DNA from: Cyprinodon diabolis
Lineage: Eukaryota; Chordata; Actinopteri; Cyprinodontiformes; Cyprinodontidae
NCBI GenBank assembly: GCA_030533445.1
Contig: CM060081.1
Coordinates: 17,547,655 to 17,611,654, forward strand
Direction: 5' to 3'
DNA: 64,000 bases
Below, one piece after another: positions 1 to 13,339 of this stretch; position 1 is the stretch's first letter, and each line of letters starts with the position of its first letter. A program made the translations under genes and the position numbers. The notes under the pieces are model-generated. The model worked only from the letters and a program-made list of their open reading frames with translations. It did no database searches and had not been told where the DNA came from.

Positions 1-994
1 TTTTATCAGAGAGATTAATTTATTCAATCAGACTGTTACATGAAGAGCACTGGTTATACGGATGGTTGTAATGCAAAGGCAGCTTTGCAAAGTTTAAAAA
101 TGCATGAAAAGACTTGGAAGGAATACATCAGAAATGGTTGAATCGACTCAATTGCATTAAAATATAACAATTCTAAAGAACAAGGAAATGGAGAAAAAAA
201 ATACAAATGATAAAATATATAAAGAAACAAAAATTGTTAAACATAAAATAAAATATGCATTTTTTCTGATTGGGTGTCCCTTAAAGCATAAGAATGAGTA
301 TTTTAGAACTTAAGTTTTCATCTTGAAATGAAACCAAAAGTAAAGAAAAAATTGTACACCATCATCATTTAACAAAGTATTTGCATATTTTATCTGGAAC
401 TTCAGTTCAGCTTTTGCCCTGAGCATCAAGTTTTGATGGTTGGTAGACTTCTTTCATCATCCTAATCTTTAATGTTCTGCTCTACAGATCTTATTCAAGT
501 TGGGACTCTGGCTGGGCTTTTCCAGCATGTTAAAATGATTACTTCCACTAAGAATAAACACATTGGTATAATTGAAAGATTAAATCCAAATCCCTTAAGG
601 GTAGGAATATTTATAGCCTAGTTATAAATCTTAGATCGAAATAGATATTAATAAAAAAATGATGTAAAGCAATAGGAAATATGACGAAATCCCAAATAAT
701 AGTATAATATTATCGGATATATGTTCAGTTTAGAGCCAGGCTATCACTCAAATGTTCATTAAAAAACAAACAAAAAAACACTCAGCTGCCCACTGGTCTT
801 CAGGCAGTTTTCCATAATTTAGGACTTTAATGAGAAAACTGCGCCTAAAACATGAATTCTACTTGAGTTACCAATATAAAACCTTTTTGAGAAGTTCTCT
901 AGATGACCTGTAAAATAAGATGAAACATTTTAAAGTTTGGCCCAATGCCCTCAGCAAAAAACAAAGTGTTAAAATAATCAGTCAGCCAGTACTA
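1..994. other. AT-rich non-coding DNA
   Basis: I see no open frame, repeat boundary or splice-flanked exon here. It probably lies in an intron or the upstream flank of the CCDC120-like gene, whose 5' exons are not recognised in this window. The sequence shows only low-complexity AT-rich DNA. Confidence 0.4.
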
Positions 995-2882
995 CCGTAT
1001 TTTCACGACCATAAGGCGAACCGTACTAAAAGGCGCAGTCTCAGTTATATGTGCCATTTCTGTATTTAACACACACATAAGGCGCACTGGACTATAGGGC
1101 GCGTTTTTTATATACAGGTACATGTCCTCTGCTACGTTTAAATACCTCTACTGCGTATTTAAAAATACAGCGGGAGCAAAACTGAGTATGTTTGTGCTTT
1201 ATTCATGTATTTATTACAAAGTATTAATCAAACCTGGGAGCTGGCCGTGAGACAGACACATCGCTGATGACAAGGCGCTGTGATCGCTCCTATATTAACT
1301 TAAAATCCTGAAACCTGCCGACAGAATATGTTCGCTTTTATTACCGGTATCCTGGTGCCTGCAGTTTAAATTATTTAGATGAAAAACACCTGCCAGCCGC
1401 CGCGGGGAACCCGGAGGCTGCCCGGCCTAGAGGCTGCTGTTGAAGGGATTTCTACTGTCAGCGCACCGCTGGTATGTGGGGGTCTGAGCGCCTCCGACAG
1501 AAATAGATAATCTGGATGAACTGACTGCAATTAAGTTTTCAGGCGGACTTTCTCACTTAAAACATATTAAAACTACTTTATTCCCACTGATCACAGCAAA
1601 TATAGCTGCAAGATTTAGATAAAAAAACACCTGCCAGCCGCCGCGGTGAAACCAGAGGCGACGCGGCCCAGAGGCTGCTGTTGAATTAAGTTTTCAGGTA
1701 GAAAAATAGAGCGGGAGCAAAACTGAGTATGATTGTGCTTTATTCAAGTATTTATTACAAAGTATTAATCGAACCCATCAAAGCCATCATTCTCTGTTTC
1801 TGAATTAAACAGCTGCACTAAATCAGACATGCCAATTTCCCCTTCTTCGCTGTGAGAGTCACTTTCCGTGCCGGGCGGCTCCTGAGAAATAATGCTGGCT
1901 TTTGCGAAAGCTCGAACAACAGAGCCAGCAGACACGTTAGTCCAAGCATCTACAATCCATCCGCAAACGGTGGCGTAACTTGCCCGGCGCTGCCTTCCAC
2001 TTTTCCTGAAACTGTGGTCTCCGTCTGTCATCCATCGCTCCCACGCCGCTCGCAGCCTTACTTTGAACGGCCGGTTCACACCGATGTCGAGCGGTTGAAG
2101 TTCCTTTGTCAGACCTCCCGGGATAACGGCAGGCACAGCGTTTATTTGTTTCACCATGTCGTTCAAATCGGCTGTGAGATGGGCACGCACGGAGTCACAG
2201 ATTAACAGCGATGGTGATGCGTGGAAAAAACACCTGGTCTCCTCACATACACCTCCCTCAGCCACTCTTTCATCATCTCCTCATCCATCCAGCCCTTTTC
2301 ATTTGCCTTAATATCATATGTCATCAGAGCGATGTGTCTGTCTCGCTGTCAGCTCCCAGATCAGCTTCTCTGATTGGTTGATGCGGCGCTTCCAGCAGCA
2401 AAACTTCAATTTTTCCATCTCGAGCAGCAGCAGCGCGTTGGCGGTGCGTCAGATGCTTAAACGCTCCCGACGCGCTGCGCCTGCTGCTCAAAACGCACTG
2501 CGGGAGCTTTTGCTGCGCCTATACGCGCGTCAACCATTGACTTTGCATGTAAACTCGCTGCTTCTGCTGCGTCCGGTTCACACCGATGTCAAGCGGTTGA
2601 ACAGCGAGCACAGCATTCATTTGTTTCACCATGTTTTTCTCATCAGCTGTGAGATGGGCATGCATGGAGTCACAGATTAACAGCGATGGTGATGAGTGGA
2701 AAAAACCACCTGGTCTCCTTACATTCACCTCCCTCAGCCACTCTTTCATCATCTCCTCAATGAGGTGGTCTCAAAAGTCTGCAGTTACAACACACATAGG
2801 GCGCACCGCACCAAAGGGCGCACTGCACATTTTGAGGGAAAAAAAAGACGTTTATGTGCGCCTTATAGTCGTGAAAATACAG
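995..2882 (-). mobile_element. pogo/Tigger-like DNA transposon, degenerate
   Basis: The two ends are inverted copies of each other. The left end reads CGTATTTTCACGACCATAAG from about 996, and the right end, on the opposite strand, reads GTATTTTCACGACTATAAGG up to 2880. TA lies beside the left end, as expected for pogo insertion; the right flank has decayed. The minus strand encodes the C-terminal half of a DDE transposase. The interior carries duplicated blocks: about 1162-1230 resembles 1704-1772, 1380-1450 resembles 1619-1685, and 2085-2280 resembles 2570-2760. The copy is rearranged and cannot be autonomous. Family assignment rests on the transposase motifs. Confidence 0.82.
1765..2300 (-). 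pseudogene. pogo-type DDE transposase, C-terminal fragment
   Basis: The minus strand is open for 166 codons (2265 down to 1765). It shows hallmarks of the pogo/Tigger DDE_1 transposase: a strand ending in LLICDS with the second catalytic Asp, then VIPGGLTKELQPLDIGVN, which contains the third acidic position, then a basic GRQRRASYATV helix and an acidic tail. The N-terminal DNA-binding half and the first catalytic Asp are missing. A second, shorter copy of the DDE segment lies at 2519-2752 on the same strand and ends soon after the LLICDS block. This is a dead fragment of the surrounding element, not a host gene. Confidence 0.82.
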
Positions 2883-3732
2883 CTGGTGTGATATCAGCTC
2901 AGTTTCTAGACATGGTCAGGATTTTTGCGGCTAGATTTTAAAGTAACTGCAATGGAGCCTGTTTTATGAGACCTGCAATACAGTACAATAACTATATCTA
3001 TAAATGCTAAAAAACAAACAAACATGTACCAATGTCTCCGTTGGACTGAGAGACAAAGAAGGAAAATTTGGCTGAATGTTCTTCAGATGATAAACCGCAT
3101 TCTTCTAAACATGAGAATGTATGCCTTGTCCCCCAATGATAGCATATAACAATAGCATGTATAGATTGAAAAATGTTTGAATCTAATTGTGAGCCTTGGG
3201 ATGCTCCATAAATAAAGGGATTACACTCAGAAATGATTCTGTAAATTTACAAAGACTTTTGGTCTGTGATATTCATGCAAAATAAGCAGATCTACATAAT
3301 TTTAATAGATGCTATGTGGGGATAATTAGTCTGATGCTCTTTTGGATGAGAAACCATACTTATCTACCCTTGCAAAAGTCTCTAAATCAGCTGCTCTTAA
3401 TGCTTTAACCATTTCGTTTATATTTAAGAGCACTATCTTATATGCAGGTAAATTAAGTTTTTATTGTTTTATGGTTATCCTTCCATGTTTTCATTAAAAT
3501 TGCTAAACCTAAGATGTATCGTGATCTTTTAACAACTGACAATATTGCCTATAAAATTGACCGTTATCAGTCAAAATAGGAACTGGCAGGTCAGACTTTT
3601 TAAAGATTGGCAATTAGCTAGAAGACTGCAATCGGTGCACCCCTACTTAAACCTCTAGCTGCTATCACTGGATCGATTCACCTTCCCCATTGAAATAACC
3701 TTTTTACGTTTTTGTATTTGTGTCTCTTATAG
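2883..3732. other. presumed intron of the CCDC120-like gene
   Basis: AT-rich sequence with no supported exon. It ends in a pyrimidine-rich stretch and the acceptor TCTTATAG immediately before the large coding exon at 3733. Confidence 0.45.
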
Positions 3733-6700
3733 GTCAGATGTGTCTGGTAGTAATGGGTTAAAGCAGTGGTCTGGCAGCTTGGATGCACCGTATATTATCC
3801 CACTGGCACAGGAGGGCTCCTCTTCTGATCGCCGAAGCTGCCCCTACAGCTCCAGAGCAAGGCGCAGTAACAGTTCTGAGGCTCTCCTGGATAGATCTAG
3901 CTTACCAGATGATCCTGGACCCAGAAATGGTATGCCCCATAGAGGAGGACCATACAAGAGCTCAGAGACCCTGACTGATGGCAAATTGCGACAAATTCAG
4001 CTAGATAGCTCAGAGTGTCCAGGTGACAACCCTATGGAGCAGGGTAAAATGCGTCTGTCAGTGGGTGGCAGAGGGGCCAGCGGAGGCTACAATGAACTAC
4101 TGATGGACTATATCTGGGGTAAACAGCAGAGGATGCAGGTGCAACACCAGCTGTACCAGTCCACTGGCAGAATATGGCAGGACATGTCCTCTCCTCGGTC
4201 GTCCACTGCGGCTGTGCCTCCACATGCAAATGGATTTTCCCATTCCCAGGTTAACCTTCCCAGTGCCGCAAGTCCTTACAGCCCTATGGTCCTCAGAGGA
4301 TCCCAGGCGGAGCTCCGTAGGGTCAAAGTTACCAGGACCAAATCTTGTGGGCCTTTTATTCCTTTACAGCAACATTCCCCAGATGGCATTTTGCTATCAG
4401 CGTATGAGTCCCCTCTTCCCACCACTGGCACCAACACATCCTCCATTCCCAATCTTCTCCCATATCAGACTGAGCTGTCTGGGCCCTCCTTTGGCCATAG
4501 GCCGCCGCAGTTTTCTCTTCCTACTCCAGAAGATTCAACAAGAAGCCTACATAAAGCTCTTGCCCTGGAGGGACTTAGGGACTGGTACTTAAGGAATGCC
4601 TTTGGCTACCCTCCTACTGCTTCAAAGGGCCATGAAGCAGGCATCTCTCGGCTCTCGCATCCCCATCCTCTGGTGCACCAGGCCCAGTCGCTTCAAGGGG
4701 AACCAGCCAACCTCCAAAGGCCTCAAATACCCCAGTCAGCAAGTTTCCATGGTCACCCCCTTCATGGACGGTCAGTACACAAGTATTTCCATTTGATTGC
4801 ATTGTTCTTGGTCATTTTAACATATTTATAGAAAGTACAGCACAATGTTTTCATAAACATCCCGTTTCTGAGAAATTGTTCTCACTTGACCTAGCAGAAA
4901 TGTTCGTTCATTTTAGGGATGTCCCGATACAATACTGATTTTGGTCCAATTTCATCTAAAGAAAAAAAATATTGGATTATATCGACCAGCATCTAAAATC
5001 GCTGTTTTAAGCACCCTGAGATTCAAGCATTCAGCTTGATCATTCAGTCTGCTCCTGCATGTTTATACAGCAGTGGTTGTTTTCCAATGTCTAACAGAGT
5101 AGTAGATGTTGTGCCACTGGGATAAGTGCTGTGTTGGCAGCATCTTTTGGTTTAAGTCAAGATGTTGCAGCTGAGTGTATAACTTGTTTGCTGTCTTGTA
5201 ATTTATTTATTCAGTTATAAACAGATTTTTATACTTAAGTTTAAAGATTGTCAACCAATTACTCTAATAGATAACAGTTTTCAAAAACAGTGGTTATGAA
5301 AAATATCTCTTGATCAGGTCTTGTCAAACATTCTGTTTTTTCAAAGTCTAAACTTTATCACATGTTTTGGTGTGACTGGAGTCCCAAACTGTTAGGATAA
5401 CTAAGTTAAAAGCTTCTCATCAATGACTTAAATCAAAAACAATTTTATGGATTCTAAATCAATCCATCCAACAACATATTGATATATATCATATGGTTTT
5501 CTTTAACAAGTGGTTATAGATGCTGTTGGAACAATCTCCTGTAGTGGTATGTCTTACAGCGGGTCCAGAGAAGCCTCTGACTGAATTCACTCCTTTGCTC
5601 TGATGCAGCTGTTACTGCAACAGATGATGGCTAAAGAAGTAAAACTCTCCACACATGTAAATAAAATGTGCAGCATCTTGCTGCAAAAATGAAAGGACTA
5701 ATGAGCTTGGGTTAGCAAGGATTTTTGTTTGTAGAGATGGTTGTTGTTTTCTTCTATGGAATAGAGAACATTATTTTCTGAATCTTTTCCTATGACTTTC
5801 TTTTTTTGTCATTCATATTAGTTTAGCTGTTTCCCAGCAGAAGTTTGTCCCATTACTCTTACTCTGCCCCTCATACTGTTTCACACAACTAAGACCATTT
5901 ATTGTGGGAGCATTTTTAATGAGCACAAACTTCTCACTGAAAGTCTCCTGCCAACACACAGGCTCACAATATTAACGTCATTGATGCCTTTTTCATGCCA
6001 CTTCTGGTCATAACTTTTAAGATCACAGAAAGAAACTGACAAAAATAAAGGAGCATAGCACAGGCTCCAGACTTTGTGCAGACGTTTGCCTCCACTTTGG
6101 TGACAAATTGCAACCATTGCAGCATTATGCCTGCACACTTACTACCATCTAAGTTTACTTGCTGATTATTTAGCATTACATTTATCACCTCTTTGTATCA
6201 CAAACGTAAGATTTCTTCTTTCTTTTTCGTAAAAAGAGAGCCCGCTGAGAATCCCTTTTTATCCCCAGGGCAGATCTGTGCTCCTTCCATGTTGAAAGTT
6301 GCCTCACTACTTCCTAGTCTTACTTTACCCTCAGTCAGACTCCAGTTTGGCCCTTTTTGTTGCACTAGAAAATTTTTCGTTTTCTTTTTGTGTCCTGCTT
6401 GTGATAGTATTTGAGCAGCACTTGTTGTTGGTGTTTTGTGATCTATCTTTGAAAATAGTCGCCCGTGTTCTCTAATTAAAACACTCAGTGTGAACTAACT
6501 GCCCTTTAGGAGCCTAGGATAGCCAGTTTCACCAGTCTGGTCAGTCCAATGACATGTATGGGAAAGGAAAAAATATTTAACATTTAAATGAGCACAATAC
6601 TCCTTTAATGGTTAGTTGTTTATGATCATGGATTTTGCTGTTAATGTCAGCAAGATGTATCAATTTTTTTAAAAATGAAACTCTATGATCATGTTGTTTT

Positions 6701-6850
6701 TTGCTTTTTTTATGTACTGATTGTATCTTTTTCTCTCTTCTGCTCCCTGACAGGTCAATGGAGTTTTCTCTCTTTCAGGAGACCCCAGATCCACAAAAGC
6801 AAGAGACTACTCCAAAGGAAGCGAGTACAGATCCGGGGACCCTGGTCTGA
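3733..6850 (+). CDS. ccdc120: CCDC120-like protein (CCDC120/INAVA family), 3' exons
   Basis: Two exons are visible, 3733-4770 and 6754-6850 (stop TGA), giving about 377 C-terminal residues. The 5' exons, which should encode the coiled-coil CUPID region, are not found here. The large exon carries short blocks that I recall from CCDC120: LKQWSGSLD, RRSNSSEALLDR, KSSETL, a YNELLMDYIWG-type block, VTRTKSCG and LALEGLRDWYLRN. The rest is Ser/Pro-rich and disordered. CCDC120 and INAVA bind cytohesins and act in Arf signalling, at centrosomal or daughter-centriole sites and at junctions. The exon 1-to-2 junction keeps frame (CG|G), and the tail ends TDPGTLV, which looks like a PDZ ligand. That ending is what I associate with FRMD4-family tails, so a related paralogue (INAVA, FRMD4) is the alternative. 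Donor is GTCAGT at 4771 and acceptor CTGACAG before 6754. Confidence 0.75.
4914..5040. repeat. hAT-like transposon end fragment
   Basis: The sequence TAGGGATGTCCCGATACAAT begins at about 4914, inside the CCDC120-like intron, and resembles the left end of teleost hAT elements (compare TAGGGTTGTCACGATAC in the copy at 16254-16773). No matching right end or 8-bp target duplication is seen, so this is a truncated relic. Confidence 0.45.
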
Positions 6851-7434
6851 AGCAGAAGGATGCACTCAGCCTGAAAACCAGACCTGATGCAACGTATCAG
6901 TAGAAACGCTGTAGCCTCATCTTGACTTGATAAAGTTGAAAGTGGATACAAATTGACCTCATTAACAAAGCAAAACACAGCAACCTCATCAGACAGAAAC
7001 TGAAGTGTAGCTGTACAGTTAAAAAAAAGAAAAAAAAAGAAAAACTTTGAAGAGTCTCTTGTGTTCTGTCTGATTCCATGTATAACTTCTAACCCAGTGT
7101 TTCTGTATGAATGTGCACTGGTGCTGACTTGTTAAACGTCTAATAACAAATACATCTGGTCCTATTAACCCTGAAAATTCTCCTAAGATATACTTTTTTA
7201 CAGAATATATACATCTCTAAATAACTATTTTGTATATTCTGATATAAAAAGCTATATTAGAGGGTAATTTATCTCTTCTCAAAGGTGATAAACAATTATC
7301 TCATTCCATAGTAACATGACATTTCTTTTCTAATCTTGTAAAATGTAAAGATATCCGTCATTGTTCATGTACCATTAATTCCCTGGCATTTTAAAAAAAA
7401 ACATTTTCTGAAAGTTAAACGAGCAGTGAAATAA
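6851..7434 (+). other. 3' UTR of the CCDC120-like gene with candidate poly(A) signal
   Basis: Non-coding sequence follows the TGA at 6850. The first good AATAAA lies at 7429-7434. Further AATAAA-like signals occur near 9173 and 9452, so a longer 3' UTR is possible. Confidence 0.45.
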
Positions 7435-7477
7435 AGTGACATGCTGTTCAGACAGTTGTGCAAAGATGTTTACAAAT

Positions 7478-8165
7478 GCTGCCTTGCAAAAGTATTCGCC
7501 GAAGATGTACTTTTTCACTTTTTGTCACATTAAAACTAAAAACATTAGTTGTAAGATTTTATTTGACTGACCAAAATAAAGTGGTGCAAAGGTTTGAATA
7601 TGAAAGAAAAGAATGGAGATTTTTTAAAACTAAAAAAGAAGGTGTACATTATTATGCCTTCTTCCTTATTCTGTCCCAAACTTGTTGCAACATGCTGCCT
7701 TTTTAATGCCACCAAATCAGTGCAAATGTGACTCATCTGTATTTAATAAACTCTCAGTAGTTCTGTAAACGCCTTAATAGTGGTGTGGGGATACATTTCT
7801 TTAGTGTAGCAGAAGATGGGCTGAGTTGAGGGAAAACGTGAGATGCATTAGAGGCATCAAAAATCCCTAACTGTTATTACTTTAACTCACAGCAGGATGG
7901 TGACTCTCATAGCGCTACGATGAGATGTTACATCAAAACATATTGTGTTGAACTGGCCCAATTGCAGCTATATGGAAAGACTTGCATCTGTTACTGTCAA
8001 ACAAATCCACCACCTCCTTACTTTTACCCTGATTTGAAATGTGAAATAAAAAAAAAAAGGTTATGCACTACTTTGAGATGGCCAGTCACATTAAAATCCC
8101 TGTGTGAATACCCACATTGGATCTTGTGAAAAAGTCAGGGGTTTCAATACTTTACATGCATTGTA
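7478..8165. mobile_element. degenerate Tc1/mariner-like element
   Basis: The left end, TGCCTTGCAAAAGTATTCGC from about 7481, is the recurrent terminal motif of a widespread teleost Tc1-like group with GTGCCTTGCAAAAG-type ends. The right side ends with a degenerate TTTACATGCATTGTA near 8165. The interior has no intact transposase. It is an old copy in the intergenic region downstream of the CCDC120-like gene. Confidence 0.55.
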
Positions 8166-11100
8166 AAATGATTGGAATAATAAAACTTAGTGTTCTGGTG
8201 ATAAGGCAGTAGTGCCAAAATGTAGCTCACACTGGTAGAAAACCCGTGCACCAACAGTTATGTGAAAAATCTAGTGTATTTAAGGTGAACACATTGATGA
8301 TGTCGACCAAGTAGTTAATAGACTGATGTCATGTTGTGATTGTCTTATATCTAGATTCAGATAAGTGCTGGAGTAAATATAAGCATTCTCTGTTTAGACC
8401 TAAACAGACTAAACCATGGTGGCTGAAATGAGACGAATACATAAAACATCCAGCTGGATTTGAGTGTCATACAGAGCACTTAATAAACATCTTAAGCCTT
8501 AATTCCCAATGAAATAGTTACCAGGAGAGATGACAGGTTGTCTTTGGGTTCTAACAGGGTTTGTTATGATGCACCTGTCAAATCATCCGTCTGAATGATG
8601 GTACTGATGAGTTTCACACTGAGATTTTATCCCCCAATGAATCATTTAACTCTATAATATGAAACAACTCCACCGCGCCTTCCATCCCAAGTGACCATTG
8701 CCGGTTGTCTGTGTGAGCGGGGCTGCTGAAGGTGTGAGCAGGTCTCATGCCATTAAGTCTGTTTTAAGTAGAAGTAGTATTAATCTGTGTTTGTAGAAAC
8801 TTTAATTCATGTACCCAGTTAATTATCATTAATTTACTTTTACATTTTCTACTATTCATTTTGTGATCAGACTTAGTAGCATTTAGAAAAGCCACAAGGC
8901 ATAAAAATTTAAACCATTTGACAGTTTATATACTTGAAGCATTTCCATTTTGGAACTAATTTGAATGTGATTAATTGTGTGATTCTATTTTTACACTGAG
9001 TTACAATATGTAGCACGCTGTGGGATGTCATATCTTCTGCTGTCTAATATGTTTCTGTTTCCAGCCTCACAGATCTCCTTTCAGCTCATTAAAACCTGAA
9101 ATCAAAGACCAAACTGCTGTGCACTGGGGGTCAGAAAGATATTTTTCATATTATGTACTCTGTAAATAGAAAATAAATGCTATGAACTTAGCCCTAAAGC
9201 AAATGTATTCAAGCTATATTATATTTATGAGCCTATAACATTTTGTAGCCATCTACTGTGCAGGAAATCCCAGTGTGTTTAAACCATTTTATCCAGCAGT
9301 GTGGTGTGTCAATATATGATTTGATTTTTCTTTAAAATATATAAATGCAGCTATTTTATCAGACCCTTGTCTCCTTATAATTAGGCCAGTGAAATTTGAC
9401 TTCTTAGGCCTGCTCTCTGCTGTATGTATGAGATTTTGCATTTGTTCTACTAAATAAAGTGTCATATTGAAATTACCCCTGAATTCGTCTCAACTTTTTT
9501 CTTAGTGCACATTGTGACATCATAGATATTGATCCATAGATCCATACTTAACAATTATAAAGTGTTTATTAAACTCTTAGGAACTGTTTTAAGCCTAAAT
9601 ATTCTGGTATATGAGTTTATTATGATATCTTGGATTTATATTTCCTCTAAAAGAGTTCCTGCTCTTTATTGGAGATGGGATTTGATATTAGTTTATTAGT
9701 TCACACACACCTCTTTCCGTTAAATCATTCATGGAGTTTACAGTCTGGCTGCTAAGCATTTGTGCAAAGCAGATTTGCATAGACTTTGGGCAAATCAATG
9801 ATCTGAACATGGGTTAATCTTGGTCATTTCATTATAACTCTTGGCTTTATGTTTAGGGTCTTGTCTTACAGGAAGGTGAACTAAGTTTTGTGCAGCCAGC
9901 CTCCAATGGGTTCTCTATCACTGTTGCCACAGATTTATCTTCACTGCGCTTCCTTCCACTCTGACTCCTTGTATGATTATGTAGAAGGTGGAAACGATTA
10001 ATTTTACCTAGAAAAATGTTGTTAGATATTTTAATGACTTTTTGAGTTTGTTAAATTTTACTATTTTTATAATAGATCTGACATCATTGCACACTTTGGA
10101 CAACTGTTAAATTTATTTGACTTTCAATAGCTCTGTTCATCTCTCACATCTGAGCTTTGGTGTTAAATCTCCATGTGTGTATGATGTGGAAGGAGGATGG
10201 AGGAATACTTATTAGGACAGACGTTCTTGTACAGTAAGGGAAGAGTCACAGTTTAATACCACCATCTACAGGAAGAAGGCTTCCATGAAGCCACATCGAA
10301 AACAATTCTTTGTTAGTTCTTTGGTTTTTCACTTTCAAGATAAACAACATAATCAGTATTTTGTTCTTCGTATTTTTCTTGTTTTTCTTTTTTTTTAGGG
10401 GGCTTGTGTGTTTGAGAGAGGTAGGAAAAGGTACCATTCTGGAAATGAATATCTATTTTGAACATTTGGTGCATTATGTTTCAAGTCAGCATTAGAACGG
10501 CAGAGGTCTTATTTATTTATGTCATGACCGACTGTTTACAATGTATATCTGGCCCATCTCGATGTAAAACTAGACAGATTCATTGCTATGAAATCAGCAT
10601 CCTCTCTGGTATCCAGCTTCTGTTACCACAGCAACCACTTAGCAGTTCCTGTTTTCGCCTCTGTAGCTAAATTTCAAGGTAAAAGCATATTTGAAAGATA
10701 AACAGATTTTAGCATTGGTTTCCCTTTGCTCCGTACCTTATGACCGTGCATTTTAGGCTGTAGCGGTTTTTTGTTTGATTGCTTTTGTTTTTTTTTTTTA
10801 CCCAAAATGTTGTATAATCAAAACAGTTCAAAACATGGATGTAATTTCTTTTTTTTGGGGGGGGGGGGACCTGTCAGGTCTATATACATAAACCATTACG
10901 GTTATTGTCAGTGTTAAATAATATCAGTGAAAATGTATCTATATTCCAAAAAATTTCCCATCCTACCTGACAAAGTTAGCGTTCAGTGAGATGCTATGTA
11001 ATGTATAGCTAAATTTAGCACATACTAATACACTGAAACCCCTCAGAATACCTTATTTGAAGAATAATTAAATAAAGAGTTTCAGACAAGCTTCTATTGC

Positions 11101-13320
11101 AATTTAATAACTGTTAGGATTATCCTTGCTGATGATGTGTGGGTCTGTTATACCCTCGTAATACCTGTCAGTTGCATGTCAGAACTATTGTTTTCCCAAG
11201 CAGTTTACCTAATTAGGACAGTTCCTCTGTCAGGATAAAATTGTATGTGTAAATTGAATAAAATGCTTCTTTAACTCTGTAATTCGAGGCCATTTCAACA
11301 ACATGTTAGCCCGGTTGATCAGTGCTGCCTTCTGTAACCCTAAGGAATTTCTCTGCACTGAGTAAGATTACAATGTATGTGAAAATCTCTTGTTATGTCT
11401 CATGGTTATTTAAAATAAACATTGTGAAGTGTTATTTAAATAGTTTGTCCCAAGTGATCTCATCTCAGGAAAAGAAACAGAGAGAGAAAACTTAAAGGTG
11501 TAAACACAGAGCTTTCCCTAACATAACAAAGGACATCTACAAAAACAGGTCACTCCTGCAAACATTTTGTGCATAAATCAGCTGTGTGACAGTCTATGTG
11601 ACATCTGGTCACACTGCTCCTAAAATGATCAAATGAAAGGTGCAGAATAATCAATATGGACATGGATTTATTTTCCTTTTAATGATAAAAACATAAAGTA
11701 ACATACGAACAAGTTAGAACAAAAATGAATTTCACGCATGTCAGTTCGATATCCAATCAGAAATAAGCAATGTATCATCAATCACCGGTCAAATATTTAC
11801 TCTATTGCAACACAAACACGATATCAGCATGATACGAGTACATTAATCATTTACAATACTAAATAACTGAAATTATAATACAAAATGGCTACAATTGTAG
11901 ATCGTGAATTTTCATCATTATACACATATATCATTATGATATGAAGTGCACAGGTTATTTGCATCCTTGAGGCTTCAGTTGCAGAATGAATGGTGAGCAC
12001 AACATTCATGCCTCCTTGCCTCTCAGTGTACTAAACACACATTGATTAATGACATAACGCCAACAATAACATTCCCTTTCTGTAAAATTCCTGGCAGATT
12101 TTGGCAAAACTTTTAAGTACAGAGTGGAAAACAAATATAAAAAAAATAAAAAAGACAACGCAGTGTCAGAAACCACTTTTATCTCAAGAACGCCACAACT
12201 TGAGCTAAGCTGTCAAAGAAAATCTAATATTTATATGATTGAATCAACACATTGATAGAATTGATTCTGCCAGAACGGATAGCAGAAGTATCCAATGGCC
12301 CCTGCGGTTCTAACTTACCCAAACATCTTTAGCTGGCATCTCCATCTATACATTTTCATTACAATGATGTGAAGGGAGACAATAAAGAACAACATTCTTT
12401 GTAATTTTATCCTTTTCACATCACTACTGTCGCAGGAACACGTTTCTATAAAAAGACAACATAATTATAAATATATCCTGTGCTGTTTCTTCCTAGCTAA
12501 CAACACACTTCCCCATATATGGCTCCTCAGCCTTCAGCTTCAGACTGTTCCATAGGACATTCCGGGATTAACACATTGCCAAGTTTGGACATTATATAAA
12601 CATTTTGCTTAGGAATGTTCTCTCATCCAAACCTGCAGCTTAGTATATAATCAAATACTACATCTCCCCCACCAGTGCTATCTAAAGTCCTGAACAATGA
12701 ATCAATGTCCCTGGTTTGTAGTGCTTTAAATTTACAAAGGTTTACTGTGTCTGTATCAATCTCCCTAATCTTCACTCCTTCGGAATCTTGTTACGGAATT
12801 CTTAAAGAACAGCTTTTTACCAATCAGTGTTTCCTGGAATGTGCAGTGTCATCTGATGAGATTATGTTATCCAGAGAAAATACAGAACATGAGAGAAAGC
12901 ATATTGTCATTTTGTGGTATTTTCTTGTTTATTTCTCAAAGAAATCTAGAGTAAAATTATGAAATATCTACTCTTGTTATATCACATATGCATAATTGAA
13001 GAAATTGTGTTTTCACCTGAAATTTAGAGAAATAAATTTACTACAAGTGGGACAAAACTGGAATGGATAAGCATTAGTTAATAATTGACCAGATATTTCA
13101 GTAAAATGATCAGATATTTATTAAAAAAAAAAAAAAACCTAAATGTTCTGAAGGTTACTTTAAAGTTTTTCTCTTAATTTCCCGAACTGGCGTTGGCTAC
13201 GGGCTGCTCCGTTACCGTAATGCACATTCTATGCGCGAAGTTAACTAAATCTCGAAGATTTTGCATCACACTTGTCCGCAGTTCTGGAAACCCATCTTAT
13301 TCCTTCATGTAAACATTACC
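8166..13320. other. intergenic AT-rich DNA, no gene seen
   Basis: About 5 kb between the CCDC120-like gene and the SRPK promoter region. I found no coding exon. Short open frames (10246-10437, 12675-12962) lack recognisable motifs and are not flanked convincingly by splice sites. Low-complexity features include a 12-G run near 10857-10868 and an A14 run near 13123. Distal 3' UTR of the upstream gene may reach about 9460. Confidence 0.45.
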
Positions 13321-13339
13321 AGGAAGCTGAAGCAGCAGC

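Noticed and set aside
10852..10870. T6G12 run as a possible G-quadruplex or regulatory site
   Set aside because: A single homopolymer run in intergenic DNA; may be partly sequencing error and has no supporting context.
12675..12962. 95-codon plus-strand open frame in the intergenic region
   Set aside because: No recognisable motif, biased AT-rich composition, no convincing promoter or splice context.
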